A DNA stretch of 17,648 nucleotides. Source: Clostridiales bacterium UBA1316. Its GTDB lineage: Bacteria; Bacillota; Clostridia; Oscillospirales; Oscillospiraceae. Under the pieces are notes generated by a model. That model was not told the DNA's origin, made no database searches, and saw only the letters and a program-made list of their open reading frames with translations. Made by a program: the position numbers and the translations under genes. The stretch is from contig DBTM01000059.1 of assembly GCA_002307055.1 (NCBI GenBank), forward strand, positions 31,362 to 49,009. Direction: 5' to 3'. Positions 5,688-13,104 of this stretch are shown piece after piece (the first letter of the stretch is position 1; the number at the start of each line of letters is the position of its first letter).

Positions 5688-7241
5688 ATGAGCGTATTAA
5701 CTGTAGAAAATGTATCCTACGGGTTTGGCGGGAGAAACATCCTGCTGAACGCGTCGTTCCGGCTTTTAAAGGGAGAGCATGTGGGGCTTGTCGGGGCAAA
5801 CGGCGAGGGTAAGTCGACTTTTTTAAAAATCATCACCGGCGACCTGATTCCCGACGCGGGCAGCATCAGCTGGTGCAGCCATATTACAACGGGTTATCTT
5901 GACCAGAGCAGCACGCTGACCAAGGGCAAAACCATTCGCGATGTTCTGCGCGAGGCTTTTTCTAAAATGTACGCGATGGAGCAGGAGATGCTGGCGCTGT
6001 ACGACGCGATGTCCGAAGCGTGTGACGAGGAAATCGCCAGAATGATGGAGGACGCGTCGGAGCTCCAGGAGCTGCTCGATCACGGTGGCTTTTATATCCT
6101 CGATTCCCGGATTGAGGAATACGCCAACGGCCTCGGTCTGGGCGATATCGGCCTCGATACGGACGTCGGCGAGCTCAGCGGCGGGCAAAGGACGAAAGTC
6201 CTCCTGACGAAGCTGCTGCTTGAGAATCCGATGATCCTCATTCTGGACGAGCCCACCAACTTCCTGGACGAAAACCACATCACCTGGCTGACGAACCTCC
6301 TGCAGCGTTACGAAAACGCCTTCATCCTCGTCTCGCATGACATTCCCTTTCTCAACCGCGTCGTCAATGTCGTGTATCACGTTGAAAATGCCTCTTTAAC
6401 CCGTTATAAGGGCGACTACACCAGCTTTGAGGCGATGTATGCGCTCAAAAAGAAGCAGCTGGAGCAGGCCTTTGTCAAGCAGCAGAAAGAGATTTCCGGC
6501 TTGGAGGACTTCGTCGCCCGCAACAAAGCCAGAGCTTCTACGGCCAACATGGCAAAAAGCCGCCAGAAAAAACTCGACCAGATGGACGTCATTGAGCTTG
6601 GCCGGGAAAAGCTGAAGCCCAGCTTCGACTTTACCTCCGCCCGGACCACCGGCAAGGTCGTCATTGAGGCGGAAAACCTGGTGATCGGCTACGACGAGCC
6701 GCTCACAGGCGCCCTGAACCTGCAGCTTGAGCGCGGCCAGAAGGTCGCCGTCAAGGGTGTCAACGGCCTCGGCAAATCGACGCTGCTCAAAACGCTGCTC
6801 GGCATTCAGCCGCCGGTTAGCGGCACAGTCGAGCTTGACCCGTTTGTCGAGGTCGGTTATTTCGAGCAGGAGGCGGCTGTCGGCAGCAACACGGCGCTCG
6901 ACGAAATCTGGCGCGAGTTCCCCGGTCTGACGAACGGGCAGGTGCGCGGCGCTCTGGCGAAATGCGGCCTGACCTCCGAGCACATCGGCAGCCAGATGAA
7001 GGTTCTCAGCGGCGGCGAAAACGCCAAGGTGCGCCTGTGCAAGCTCATGCTCCGCAGCATGAATCTGCTCGTCCTCGACGAGCCGACCAACCATCTCGAC
7101 CAGGACGCCAAGGAAACCCTGAAAAACGCCTTAATCGATTATAAAGGCACCCTGCTCATCGTCAGCCACGAGCCGGAATTCTACCGCGATATCGTCTCCG
7201 ACGTCTGGAACCTCGAGGAATGGACAACCAAAATTGTTTAA
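5688..7241 (+). CDS. ABC-F family ATPase (translation factor or ribosome-protection type)
   Basis: A 517-residue soluble protein with two ABC nucleotide-binding domains and no membrane segment, which identifies the ABC-F class that acts on ribosomes rather than in transport. NBD1 has Walker A GANGEGKST (36-44), signature LSGGQ (163-167) and Walker B LILDEP (184-189). NBD2 has Walker A GVNGLGKST (357-365), signature LSGGE (440-444) and Walker B LVLDEP (461-466), with PTNFLD and PTNHLD following. The charged linker between them (about 245-330, with KKKQLEQAFVKQQKEISGLE) is the interdomain region that reaches into the ribosomal E/P site. There is only a short C-terminal tail. The ATG at 5688 has AGGGGG six bases upstream; an in-frame ATG at 5619 would overlap the promoter. 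Whether it is a housekeeping factor or gives antibiotic resistance cannot be told from sequence alone. The GNAT gene follows by 44 bases. Confidence 0.93.
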   Translation: MSVLTVENVSYGFGGRNILLNASFRLLKGEHVGLVGANGEGKSTFLKIITGDLIPDAGSISWCSHITTGYLDQSSTLTKGKTIRDVLREAFSKMYAMEQEMLALYDAMSEACDEEIARMMEDASELQELLDHGGFYILDSRIEEYANGLGLGDIGLDTDVGELSGGQRTKVLLTKLLLENPMILILDEPTNFLDENHITWLTNLLQRYENAFILVSHDIPFLNRVVNVVYHVENASLTRYKGDYTSFEAMYALKKKQLEQAFVKQQKEISGLEDFVARNKARASTANMAKSRQKKLDQMDVIELGREKLKPSFDFTSARTTGKVVIEAENLVIGYDEPLTGALNLQLERGQKVAVKGVNGLGKSTLLKTLLGIQPPVSGTVELDPFVEVGYFEQEAAVGSNTALDEIWREFPGLTNGQVRGALAKCGLTSEHIGSQMKVLSGGENAKVRLCKLMLRSMNLLVLDEPTNHLDQDAKETLKNALIDYKGTLLIVSHEPEFYRDIVSDVWNLEEWTTKIV

Positions 7242-7285
7242 TATTTTGAAGCTGCTCATAAAACGGTTAAAAGGAGTTCAGTACG

Positions 7286-7765
7286 ATGTTATACAGACAG
7301 GCGCTCCAAGCGGAGCTTGAGGCTATATTTAAGGCCGGCTTTGCGCAGTGGCACAAAAACAGAACCTACGAGCAATATTGTATCGATAATGCCAAAGAAG
7401 ACGCGTACGGCACCCGTTATGTCATCGAGGTCGGCGATGAGATTGTGAGCTCGCTCATCGTCTTAGAGTTTTCGGATATCGGCGGGAGCAAAGTATACGG
7501 TATCGGCTCTGTTATAACGCCTAAACTGCATACCGGTCAAGGCTTTGCGACCGAACTGCTGAAAAACAGTATTCAGCAAAAGGATGACGCTTATATCTTT
7601 TTGTATTCCGAAATAGCTCCTGTTTTTTATGAAAGATTCGGCTTCAGAATTCTGCCTCCGGCATACCAAAAGGATGCTGAAAGCATTTGCATGGTAAAAT
7701 GCAGCGAAGATAACTGGAATAAACTATTGAAATATACCACAGATGCCATCCCCAATCATTTTTAA
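7286..7765 (+). CDS. GNAT-family N-acetyltransferase
   Basis: A 159-residue soluble enzyme expected to transfer an acetyl group from acetyl-CoA to an amine; the substrate is not identifiable. The GNAT core is visible: strand VIEVGDEIVSSLIVLE (46-61), motif A GIGSVITPKLHTGQGFATEL (72-91) with the acetyl-CoA pyrophosphate loop HTGQGFA, and motif B YSEIAPVFYERFGF (107-120). The loop has a slightly degenerate Q/R-x-x-G-x-G/A form (H-T-G-Q-G-F-A). The start has AAAAGGAG nine bases upstream. It follows the ABC-F gene by 44 bases with no terminator between, so the two are probably cotranscribed. Confidence 0.88.
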   Translation: MLYRQALQAELEAIFKAGFAQWHKNRTYEQYCIDNAKEDAYGTRYVIEVGDEIVSSLIVLEFSDIGGSKVYGIGSVITPKLHTGQGFATELLKNSIQQKDDAYIFLYSEIAPVFYERFGFRILPPAYQKDAESICMVKCSEDNWNKLLKYTTDAIPNHF

Positions 7766-7879
7766 GTACATGATGTAATAACATCTGAATTAAGGGTATG
7801 TGGTTAGATACAAACCTCGTACCGATTTAGGCTTGCCTATATACCGCTTTTTATTGAAACCTGTCCTATGAATACGATT

Positions 7880-7885
7880 GAGGGG
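7880..7885 (+). promoter_or_regulatory. Ribosome binding site deciding the TTG start of the radical-SAM gene
   Basis: GAGGGG lies ten bases before the TTG at 7896. A TTG at 7878 would place this Shine-Dalgarno inside the coding region and has no site of its own, so 7896 is preferred. Confidence 0.6.
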
Positions 7886-7895
7886 ACACACGCTA

Positions 7896-8792
7896 TTGAA
7901 AAGATTTAAAAAAGTCTACATTGAAATCACGAACGTCTGCAACCTCAGATGTTCATTTTGTCCGGAGACAAAAAGATCGCCCGAGTTTATGACGTTTGAG
8001 ACCTTTCAGCGCATTTTGGAGCAAATCAAGCCCTATACCGACTATGTCTATTTTCACGTCAAGGGTGAGCCGCTCCTGCACCCCCGGCTCGCCGAGTTTC
8101 TGGATCTGTGTGAAACATACGGCCTGAAGGCTAATATCACAACAAACGGGACGCTGATTCAGGAAGCGGCTGATAAGCTGCTCATGAAGCCCGCACTCAG
8201 GCAAATCAACTTTTCTCTTCATTGCAGCGACGTCAGCGACTCAGCATGCGGCCGGAACGATTATCTCAGCCGTATTTTTTCGTTTATTCACAGGTCCGTC
8301 AAAACCTCTCCGACAATCATATCGCTGCGCTTGTGGAACCTCCGCCAGCCTGGTGCAGAAACCGGCCAAGCACGGCAAAACCCCGAGATTCTCAGTCAAA
8401 TAGAAGCCGCCTTCGGGCTGGAGCGCGCCATTGACGCGCATATCGACTCAGCCAGAGGCATTAAGCTCGCCGACAAAGTATTCCTGAGCCAGGACGCCGA
8501 GTTTGAGTGGCCCTCGCTTGAGAAAAAGCACCGCGAGGAATATATTGAAGCGTTATTCAGCCAATGTTTTTGCTATGGTATGAAGTCTCAAATCGCCGTT
8601 CTGGTGGACGGCACCGTCGTTCCCTGCTGCCTCGACGGCGAAGGTGTCATCGATCTCGGCAATATAAATGCCACCCCATTCTCCGAAATTATTATCAGTG
8701 ACCGCGCCAAAAATATCCATGAAGGTTTTTCAAAAAAAGAAGCCTTCGAGCCCCTCTGCCGCACCTGCACCTACCGCCATCGTTTTTCATAG
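7896..8792 (+). CDS. Radical SAM protein with C-terminal SPASM-type cysteine cluster
   Basis: A 298-residue iron-sulfur enzyme. CNLRCSFC (Cys15, Cys19, Cys22) is the radical SAM CxxxCxxC site for the 4Fe-4S cluster that cleaves S-adenosylmethionine. VKGEPLLHP and ANITTNGTL are conserved SAM-binding strands of the barrel. The C-terminal part carries Cys224, Cys226, Cys244, Cys245, Cys288 and Cys291 (VDGTVVPCCLD and CRTC), a SPASM-like pattern for auxiliary clusters. SPASM enzymes often modify peptides, but no precursor peptide gene is evident nearby, and many stand-alone members have no known substrate. The middle (about residues 115-180) is poorly conserved by eye. It starts with TTG. It ends at a strong terminator, and lies 130 bases after the GNAT gene with no clear promoter of its own. 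Confidence 0.88.
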   Translation: MKRFKKVYIEITNVCNLRCSFCPETKRSPEFMTFETFQRILEQIKPYTDYVYFHVKGEPLLHPRLAEFLDLCETYGLKANITTNGTLIQEAADKLLMKPALRQINFSLHCSDVSDSACGRNDYLSRIFSFIHRSVKTSPTIISLRLWNLRQPGAETGQARQNPEILSQIEAAFGLERAIDAHIDSARGIKLADKVFLSQDAEFEWPSLEKKHREEYIEALFSQCFCYGMKSQIAVLVDGTVVPCCLDGEGVIDLGNINATPFSEIIISDRAKNIHEGFSKKEAFEPLCRTCTYRHRFS

Positions 8793-8800
8793 CTATGCAA

Positions 8801-8832
8801 AAGGCTTCCCTCTCGAAGGGGAAGTCTTTTTT
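8801..8832 (+). terminator. Rho-independent terminator after the radical-SAM gene
   Basis: AAGGCTTCCC (8801-8810) pairs with GGGAAGTCTT (8819-8828), with one G-U pair and an eight-base loop, and runs into a T tract to 8832. Confidence 0.85.
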
Positions 8833-8874
8833 GTAATGTTCAAAAATTTTTAACAAATTTGACCTTTACTGACC

Positions 8875-8903
8875 TTGACACAAAAACTGCTTTGTGGTAT
8901 AAA
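8875..8903 (+). promoter_or_regulatory. Sigma-A type promoter of the Hsp20 gene
   Basis: Perfect TTGACA (8875-8880), a 17-base spacer, and TATAAA (8898-8903). Transcription would start near 8910, just before the CIRCE element. Confidence 0.85.
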
Positions 8904-8914
8904 ATAATCAAGAG

Positions 8915-8941
8915 TTAGCACTCAACGGCCGAGAGTGCTAA
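8915..8941. promoter_or_regulatory. CIRCE operator (HrcA binding site)
   Basis: TTAGCACTC (8915-8923), nine bases, GAGTGCTAA (8933-8941): a perfect match to the CIRCE consensus. Binding by the heat-shock repressor HrcA is established for this element. It lies at the start of the transcript, so HrcA would block expression of the Hsp20 gene until heat or protein-folding stress. Confidence 0.97.
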
Positions 8942-8983
8942 CGCGATAAACATAAATAATTATATGTAAAGGAGTTGTTGATC

Positions 8984-9430
8984 ATGGCAGGTCTTGTTCC
9001 CTTTAATAAACGAAGATCAGACATTCTGAGCACGGATTTTGATGATTTCACCAATATGCTTGATGACTTTTTTGCAGAGGGCTGGCCTTTCAGAAGGAGT
9101 CTGGCCGCGGACACCTTTAAAATAGATGTCCAGGACAATAAAACAGACTATCTCATCGAAGCGGAGCTCCCCGGCACGCAAAAAAAGGACATCAATATCT
9201 CTCTCAATGACGGCAGGCTGAATATCTCCGTCAATAAAAATGAAACCGTCGAGGAAAGCGATAAGAACTATATCCACAGAGAGCGCCGCTATTCCTCCAT
9301 GAGCCGGAGTATTCTTCTAGCGGACGCCGACGGCGCCGGCATCAAAGCAAAGCTTGACAACGGCATGCTCTCCGTCACGGTACCAAAAAAGTTCAAAGCA
9401 GATCATTCTGTCGTCATCGATATCGAATAA
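8984..9430 (+). CDS. Hsp20 / alpha-crystallin small heat-shock protein
   Basis: A 148-residue ATP-independent holdase that binds unfolding proteins and forms oligomers. The N-terminal arm (about 1-40) has the usual DFDDFTNMLDDFF and WPFRRS region. The alpha-crystallin domain covers about 42-140: IDVQDNKTDYLIEAELPG, KKDINISLNDGRLNISVNK, and RRYSSMSRSILL. The signature is AKLDNGMLSVTVPK near the C-terminus. The classic I-x-I/V tail is represented by VVIDIE. The start is ATG at 8984, with AAAGGAG nine bases upstream. The sole visible control is a sigma-A promoter with CIRCE, which puts it in the HrcA regulon. A hairpin follows the stop. Confidence 0.97.
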   Translation: MAGLVPFNKRRSDILSTDFDDFTNMLDDFFAEGWPFRRSLAADTFKIDVQDNKTDYLIEAELPGTQKKDINISLNDGRLNISVNKNETVEESDKNYIHRERRYSSMSRSILLADADGAGIKAKLDNGMLSVTVPKKFKADHSVVIDIE

Positions 9431-9447
9431 ATATCGGTTTGAAATAA

Positions 9448-9476
9448 AACGCATCGGCTTGGCCAGCCGATGCGTT
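9448..9476. terminator. Bidirectional hairpin terminator between the Hsp20 and kinase genes
   Basis: AACGCATCGGCT (9448-9459), loop TGGCC, AGCCGATGCGTT (9465-9476): a perfect 12-base-pair stem. On the minus strand it runs into TTTTATTT, a reasonable T tract, so it should end the histidine-kinase transcript. On the plus strand the tail is weaker (AATTTA). Its first ten stem bases recur in the hairpin at 13015-13043. Confidence 0.8.
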
Positions 9477-9488
9477 AATTTATCCTGT

Positions 9489-12400
9489 TTATGCGTCAGA
9501 CTCGTCGAAATCGCTCACAATCGGCAGCGTAAAGTAGACCGTGGTACCGACATCCTCCTCGCTTTCAATCCAAATTCTGCCCTCATGCCGCTGTATGATA
9601 TTGCGCACTGCCGCAAGGCCGATCCCGGTGCCCTCAAATTCTTCCTGGGTATGCAGGCGCTCAAAAATTTTGAAGAGTTTATGCGCATACTGCATGTTGA
9701 AGCCGACACCGTTATCCCTGATATAAAACACAAAGTCGCTGTTTTCTTCAAAGCAGCCAACCGTTATTATCGCTGTTTCCCTCTTGGATGAAAACTTCAT
9801 CGCATTGGATAAGAGGTTAAATAAAACCAGCTGAATCAGTACCTTGTCGGCATAAACCAGAGGTAAGCCGGACTCAAATTGAAGAACCGAGTTGTTCGTC
9901 ATAGTCGCTCTGAATTTATTGTAGAGCGCGGTGACGATCTTTTTAATGTTGACGGTTTCTTTATGGATATTTTGTTCTGAGGAGACGGCGTATTTGGACA
10001 GCTCTTCGATCATATGCGTCATCATGCGGCACGTTTTCTTGATATTTACCGTATTGGCTGCCACATCCGTGTTTTCGCCGATGCGATTGGCATACATCTC
10101 TATTTCTTTAACCGGCGTTTTCAAATCATGGGATATAACGCGTGAAAAGCTCTGGAGGTCGCTTATTGATTTTTGCAGCTCGTTCGTTCGTTCCAAAACA
10201 CGTTTTTCAAGGGAAGCATTCAGCCGGATAATCTCACGCTCACTGTTAATCCGCGCAGTGATATCCTTGCCGAAAACAGTAACCTCAACCAGTTGCGCAT
10301 CAATATACACAGGGTTGAACGACAAGGACAGCATATGCGTACCGCCATCCATTTTTATTTCAATCTGCGTTTTTCCTTCACTGGCAACCTGCTTAAAAAA
10401 GTCTTCCCAAACAGCGACATCCAGCACAGTTATAACATCCGGCATAAATGCGCCCTTTTTTAATTGTATCCCAAAGCTGCGCTCGACATAATTGTAAAAG
10501 GCTGAATTAAAAAAAATAAGCTTGTAATCCTTGCTCACCGAAAATATATAGTCATCGGTGCTTTCCATAATATTTCGCAGCTCTTCTGATATTTCTCTGG
10601 CACTGTTCTCGGCTTCGACTCTTTTGGTAATGTCGATCACGACGCCAGTTGCGTAGATGGGCCAGCGGTTCTCCCCGCTTTCGCCGAAGGTCGTTTGCCC
10701 TCTGAAGTGCAGAGTCCTGATAACGCCGTCCGGATGGATGATTCTATAATCCATTTCTATTAAGCCGTCACCGCTGGGATCATTAGCCGCCGCGATTTTA
10801 TCGAGGAATATCTGCTTGTCATCCGGGTGTAATGCCTGGAAAAACCGCCAATCAAAGCCGAGGAATACCGGCACATCCGGCTCAAACCCCCAAAGCGCTT
10901 TGAGTTCTTCTGATATAAAAACCGTATTGTTCACTAAATCGAAAGCGTATGTCCCTAAATCAGCACCCTCCGCAGCAAGGCGAAGACGCATTTCGCTCTC
11001 GCGCAGCGCATCCTCCATTTTTTTCCTCTGAGAGATGTCGCGTGCGATTCCGATTGTGCCTATTATTTGTCCGTCGGCATCTTTTAGAATTTTCACCTTG
11101 CTGTTGACATCGATTTTCCTTCCGTCTCTGCAGGTAATAATCTGGTCTGCTTCAATATTCCCATATATTAATAATCTGATTTTGTCCTCTTCGGTATTTG
11201 ACGAGACAGACCATGTATGCAAAAGATCATCCACCTTTTGCCCAATCGCTTCTGAAGCTGTCCAGCCATACGTTAATTCTGCCGCCCTGTTCCAGCTTCT
11301 AATGACAAAGTTTTCGTCTGCGGATATAACCATATCGGAGATATCCTGCAACAGCGCCGCATGATACCGGATAACCTTGTCATTTTCTACCTGTTCTGTA
11401 ATATCATGGATATTGCCGTATCGATACAGCACACAGCCCGCTTCGTCTCTGACAATAGACAAGCGGTTTGAGAACCAGCGGTATTCGCCGCTTTTCGTCT
11501 TTTGGCGGTATTTGAGCTCCTGCGTGCCTTTTACGTCCAAATCGGTGAACGATGCCAAAAAAGCAAGCAAATCGTCCGGATGGATCATCGCCTGCGTCGA
11601 CTCGGCGTCAATGGCCATAAATTCCTCCGGCGTGAATCCCAAAACCGTTTTGCTTGCAGGGCTGACATACTCGTAACGATTGGTCTGCATGTTTTGGCTG
11701 TAGATCAGATCATTTGAATTTTCCAGAACAGAGCGCAGGCGCGCTTCGCTCTCCCGCAGCGCATCCTCCATTTTTTTCCGCTCGGTGATATCGTGAAAAA
11801 TCCCAATCGTGCCGGTCATCTGGCCATCTTTGTTTTTCACGCTTTTAATCGTGCTCAGTGTGTGGATTTTCCTGCCGTCTTTACTGGTGTGAATGATCTC
11901 CGCGTCAAATCCGCTCTGTTCTTTCAGGCGCAGCATTGCGTCATCATAATCGGTATTGCTCATCTCAGAACGCAAAAGCTTCCGGACGTTTTGGCCGACG
12001 GCTTCTTCTTCAGTCCAGCCATATTTTATTTCAGCCGCTCTGTTCCAGCTCATGATGTTCTGGTTTTCATCCGTGACGATAATCATGTCGGAGATATCGT
12101 TCAGCAGATTTGCCTGATAGCGGATAACCTCATCATTATTAATCTGCTCCGTGATATCGTGTATGTGGCCGTTTCGGAAGAGTATGCTCCCGGCGTCGTC
12201 TCTGATGAAAACCAAACGGTTGGAAAACCAACGGTATTTGCCGTTCTTCGTGCGCTGACGGTAAATGAGTTCGACTTCATTTTTATCCTTCAGGTCAGCC
12301 ATTGCCGCTTCGACTGCCGCTCTGTCCTCCGGATGTGTCATGTCATGAATCATTTCGATATCGAAAGCCAAATATTCCTCTCTTGTATATCCTAATACCA

Positions 12401-12890
12401 ATTCAGCGGTTGGGCTGAGATACTCATAACGATTGTCCAAAACATTATAGCTATATATAAAGTCGCCGTAATTATCCAATACCGAACGCAGGTGGGCTTC
12501 GCTCTTAATCAAGGCCTCCTCGGCCGTCTTTTGTTCAGTGATATCCCGAAAGCACAGCACGGCAAAAAGTATACCGCCGTTTTCGTCAAATACAGGACTG
12601 CCGTTGACAACAATGTCCATCAGCTGTTCGCCGTACTTTAGCTTCATTTTATAATCCGTGAGCGTCTCTCCGCTGAGCACCCGCACAGGCGGGATTTCTT
12701 CATGCGGAATCAGCTTTTTATTTTCGTCATAAAATTCTATTTCTCTTTGGATATCGCCGGTTTTACCTGCCCTCCTGCTAAAATCCTTTAACAATTTCAT
12801 TGCTGCGTTATTCAGGATATTAATGGTGCGGTCCGCGTTATAAATAACCATCGGGTCAGGCACATTCATTAAGATGTTGTCAAACTTCAT
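9489..12890 (-). CDS. Soluble multi-PAS sensor histidine kinase with duplicated PAS-PAS module
   Basis: A 1133-residue kinase with no membrane segment, so it senses a cytoplasmic or membrane-permeant signal. About seven PAS domains are visible: near 1-119, 133-249, 255-370, 383-499, 505-620, 633-757 and 768-880. Most end in a PAC-like HDITE/RDIS motif. A coiled coil at 881-910 leads to HisKA, with the phosphoacceptor His921 in ISHDLKTPVKEIE. The HATPase domain is intact: N box NLLSNAMKFS (1025-1034), G1 DNGVGF (1059-1064), F box LFKIFERLH (1072-1080), G2 GTGIGLA (1087-1093). The sequence from residue 126 to 376 is repeated at 377 to 627, and the linker ALRESEMRLR starts again at 628, so the period is exactly 251 residues. 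ATG at 12890 has GAGGAG nine bases upstream. No response regulator is in the window. Confidence 0.96.
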   Translation of the reverse strand: MKFDNILMNVPDPMVIYNADRTINILNNAAMKLLKDFSRRAGKTGDIQREIEFYDENKKLIPHEEIPPVRVLSGETLTDYKMKLKYGEQLMDIVVNGSPVFDENGGILFAVLCFRDITEQKTAEEALIKSEAHLRSVLDNYGDFIYSYNVLDNRYEYLSPTAELVLGYTREEYLAFDIEMIHDMTHPEDRAAVEAAMADLKDKNEVELIYRQRTKNGKYRWFSNRLVFIRDDAGSILFRNGHIHDITEQINNDEVIRYQANLLNDISDMIIVTDENQNIMSWNRAAEIKYGWTEEEAVGQNVRKLLRSEMSNTDYDDAMLRLKEQSGFDAEIIHTSKDGRKIHTLSTIKSVKNKDGQMTGTIGIFHDITERKKMEDALRESEARLRSVLENSNDLIYSQNMQTNRYEYVSPASKTVLGFTPEEFMAIDAESTQAMIHPDDLLAFLASFTDLDVKGTQELKYRQKTKSGEYRWFSNRLSIVRDEAGCVLYRYGNIHDITEQVENDKVIRYHAALLQDISDMVISADENFVIRSWNRAAELTYGWTASEAIGQKVDDLLHTWSVSSNTEEDKIRLLIYGNIEADQIITCRDGRKIDVNSKVKILKDADGQIIGTIGIARDISQRKKMEDALRESEMRLRLAAEGADLGTYAFDLVNNTVFISEELKALWGFEPDVPVFLGFDWRFFQALHPDDKQIFLDKIAAANDPSGDGLIEMDYRIIHPDGVIRTLHFRGQTTFGESGENRWPIYATGVVIDITKRVEAENSAREISEELRNIMESTDDYIFSVSKDYKLIFFNSAFYNYVERSFGIQLKKGAFMPDVITVLDVAVWEDFFKQVASEGKTQIEIKMDGGTHMLSLSFNPVYIDAQLVEVTVFGKDITARINSEREIIRLNASLEKRVLERTNELQKSISDLQSFSRVISHDLKTPVKEIEMYANRIGENTDVAANTVNIKKTCRMMTHMIEELSKYAVSSEQNIHKETVNIKKIVTALYNKFRATMTNNSVLQFESGLPLVYADKVLIQLVLFNLLSNAMKFSSKRETAIITVGCFEENSDFVFYIRDNGVGFNMQYAHKLFKIFERLHTQEEFEGTGIGLAAVRNIIQRHEGRIWIESEEDVGTTVYFTLPIVSDFDESDA
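11010..12515 (-). repeat. Intragenic tandem duplication of a 251-codon PAS-PAS module
   Basis: Module 1 (11763-12515) encodes residues 126-376 and module 2 (11010-11762) encodes residues 377-627 of the histidine kinase. Both run linker ALxxSEAxLRSVL, then a PAS_3-like domain with RYEY(L/V)SP and YRWFSNRL, then a second PAS with WNRAAE(I/L)xYGWT, then IGI..DI..RKKMEDA. DNA is still nearly identical at the linkers, for example CAGCGCATCCTCCATTTTTT occurs around 11010 and around 11760. Confidence 0.85.
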
Positions 12891-12957
12891 ATCGTCAATC
12901 TCCTCGTGTTACTTCAGACGCCGCCATTTGTCCGCAGTCGCTTTCGGCTATAAAAAA

Positions 12958-12985
12958 ATTATACATATATTCTGCTGTTCTACAA
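12958..12985 (-). promoter_or_regulatory. Candidate promoter of the histidine-kinase gene
   Basis: On the minus strand a perfect TATAAT (12963-12958), with a weak -35 TTGTAG (12985-12980) and a 16-base spacer. Transcription would start around 12950, giving a leader of about 60 bases before the kinase start. Confidence 0.45.
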
Positions 12986-13014
12986 CAAAATTCGAATAGA
13001 ATGCCGATAAATAT

Positions 13015-13043
13015 AACGCATCGGCTTTGATGACCGATGCGTT
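13015..13043. terminator. Hairpin after the diguanylate cyclase gene, sharing its stem with the one at 9448
   Basis: AACGCATCGG (13015-13024), a nine-base loop, and CCGATGCGTT (13034-13043): a perfect ten-base-pair stem. The arms are identical to those of the 9448-9476 hairpin. On the minus strand it lies 62 bases beyond the stop of the cyclase gene and is followed by the weakly T-rich TATATTTA. Termination is likely but not strong. Confidence 0.65.
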
Positions 13044-13104
13044 AGGTTTTCCCCCGCCGCGTGACCGGCGTTGCTGTATTTTGCGGCATGTTAAATAGCG
13101 CAGG

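Noticed and set aside
5823..6380. 185-codon minus-strand open frame in the first ABC-F domain
   Set aside because: Antisense of Walker A to Walker B region, so a shadow of the real gene.
6396..7094. 232-codon open frame on the minus strand inside the ABC-F gene
   Set aside because: It is antisense to a gene with complete ABC motifs, its product resembles no family, and it arises from codon bias in a GC-rich gene.
7773..7790. Small dyad GATGT-AATA-ACATC after the GNAT gene
   Set aside because: Five base pairs and no T tract; likely chance.
11793..12395. 200-codon plus-strand open frame opposite the histidine kinase
   Set aside because: Lies over well-conserved PAS domains on the minus strand; no ribosome binding site or family features.
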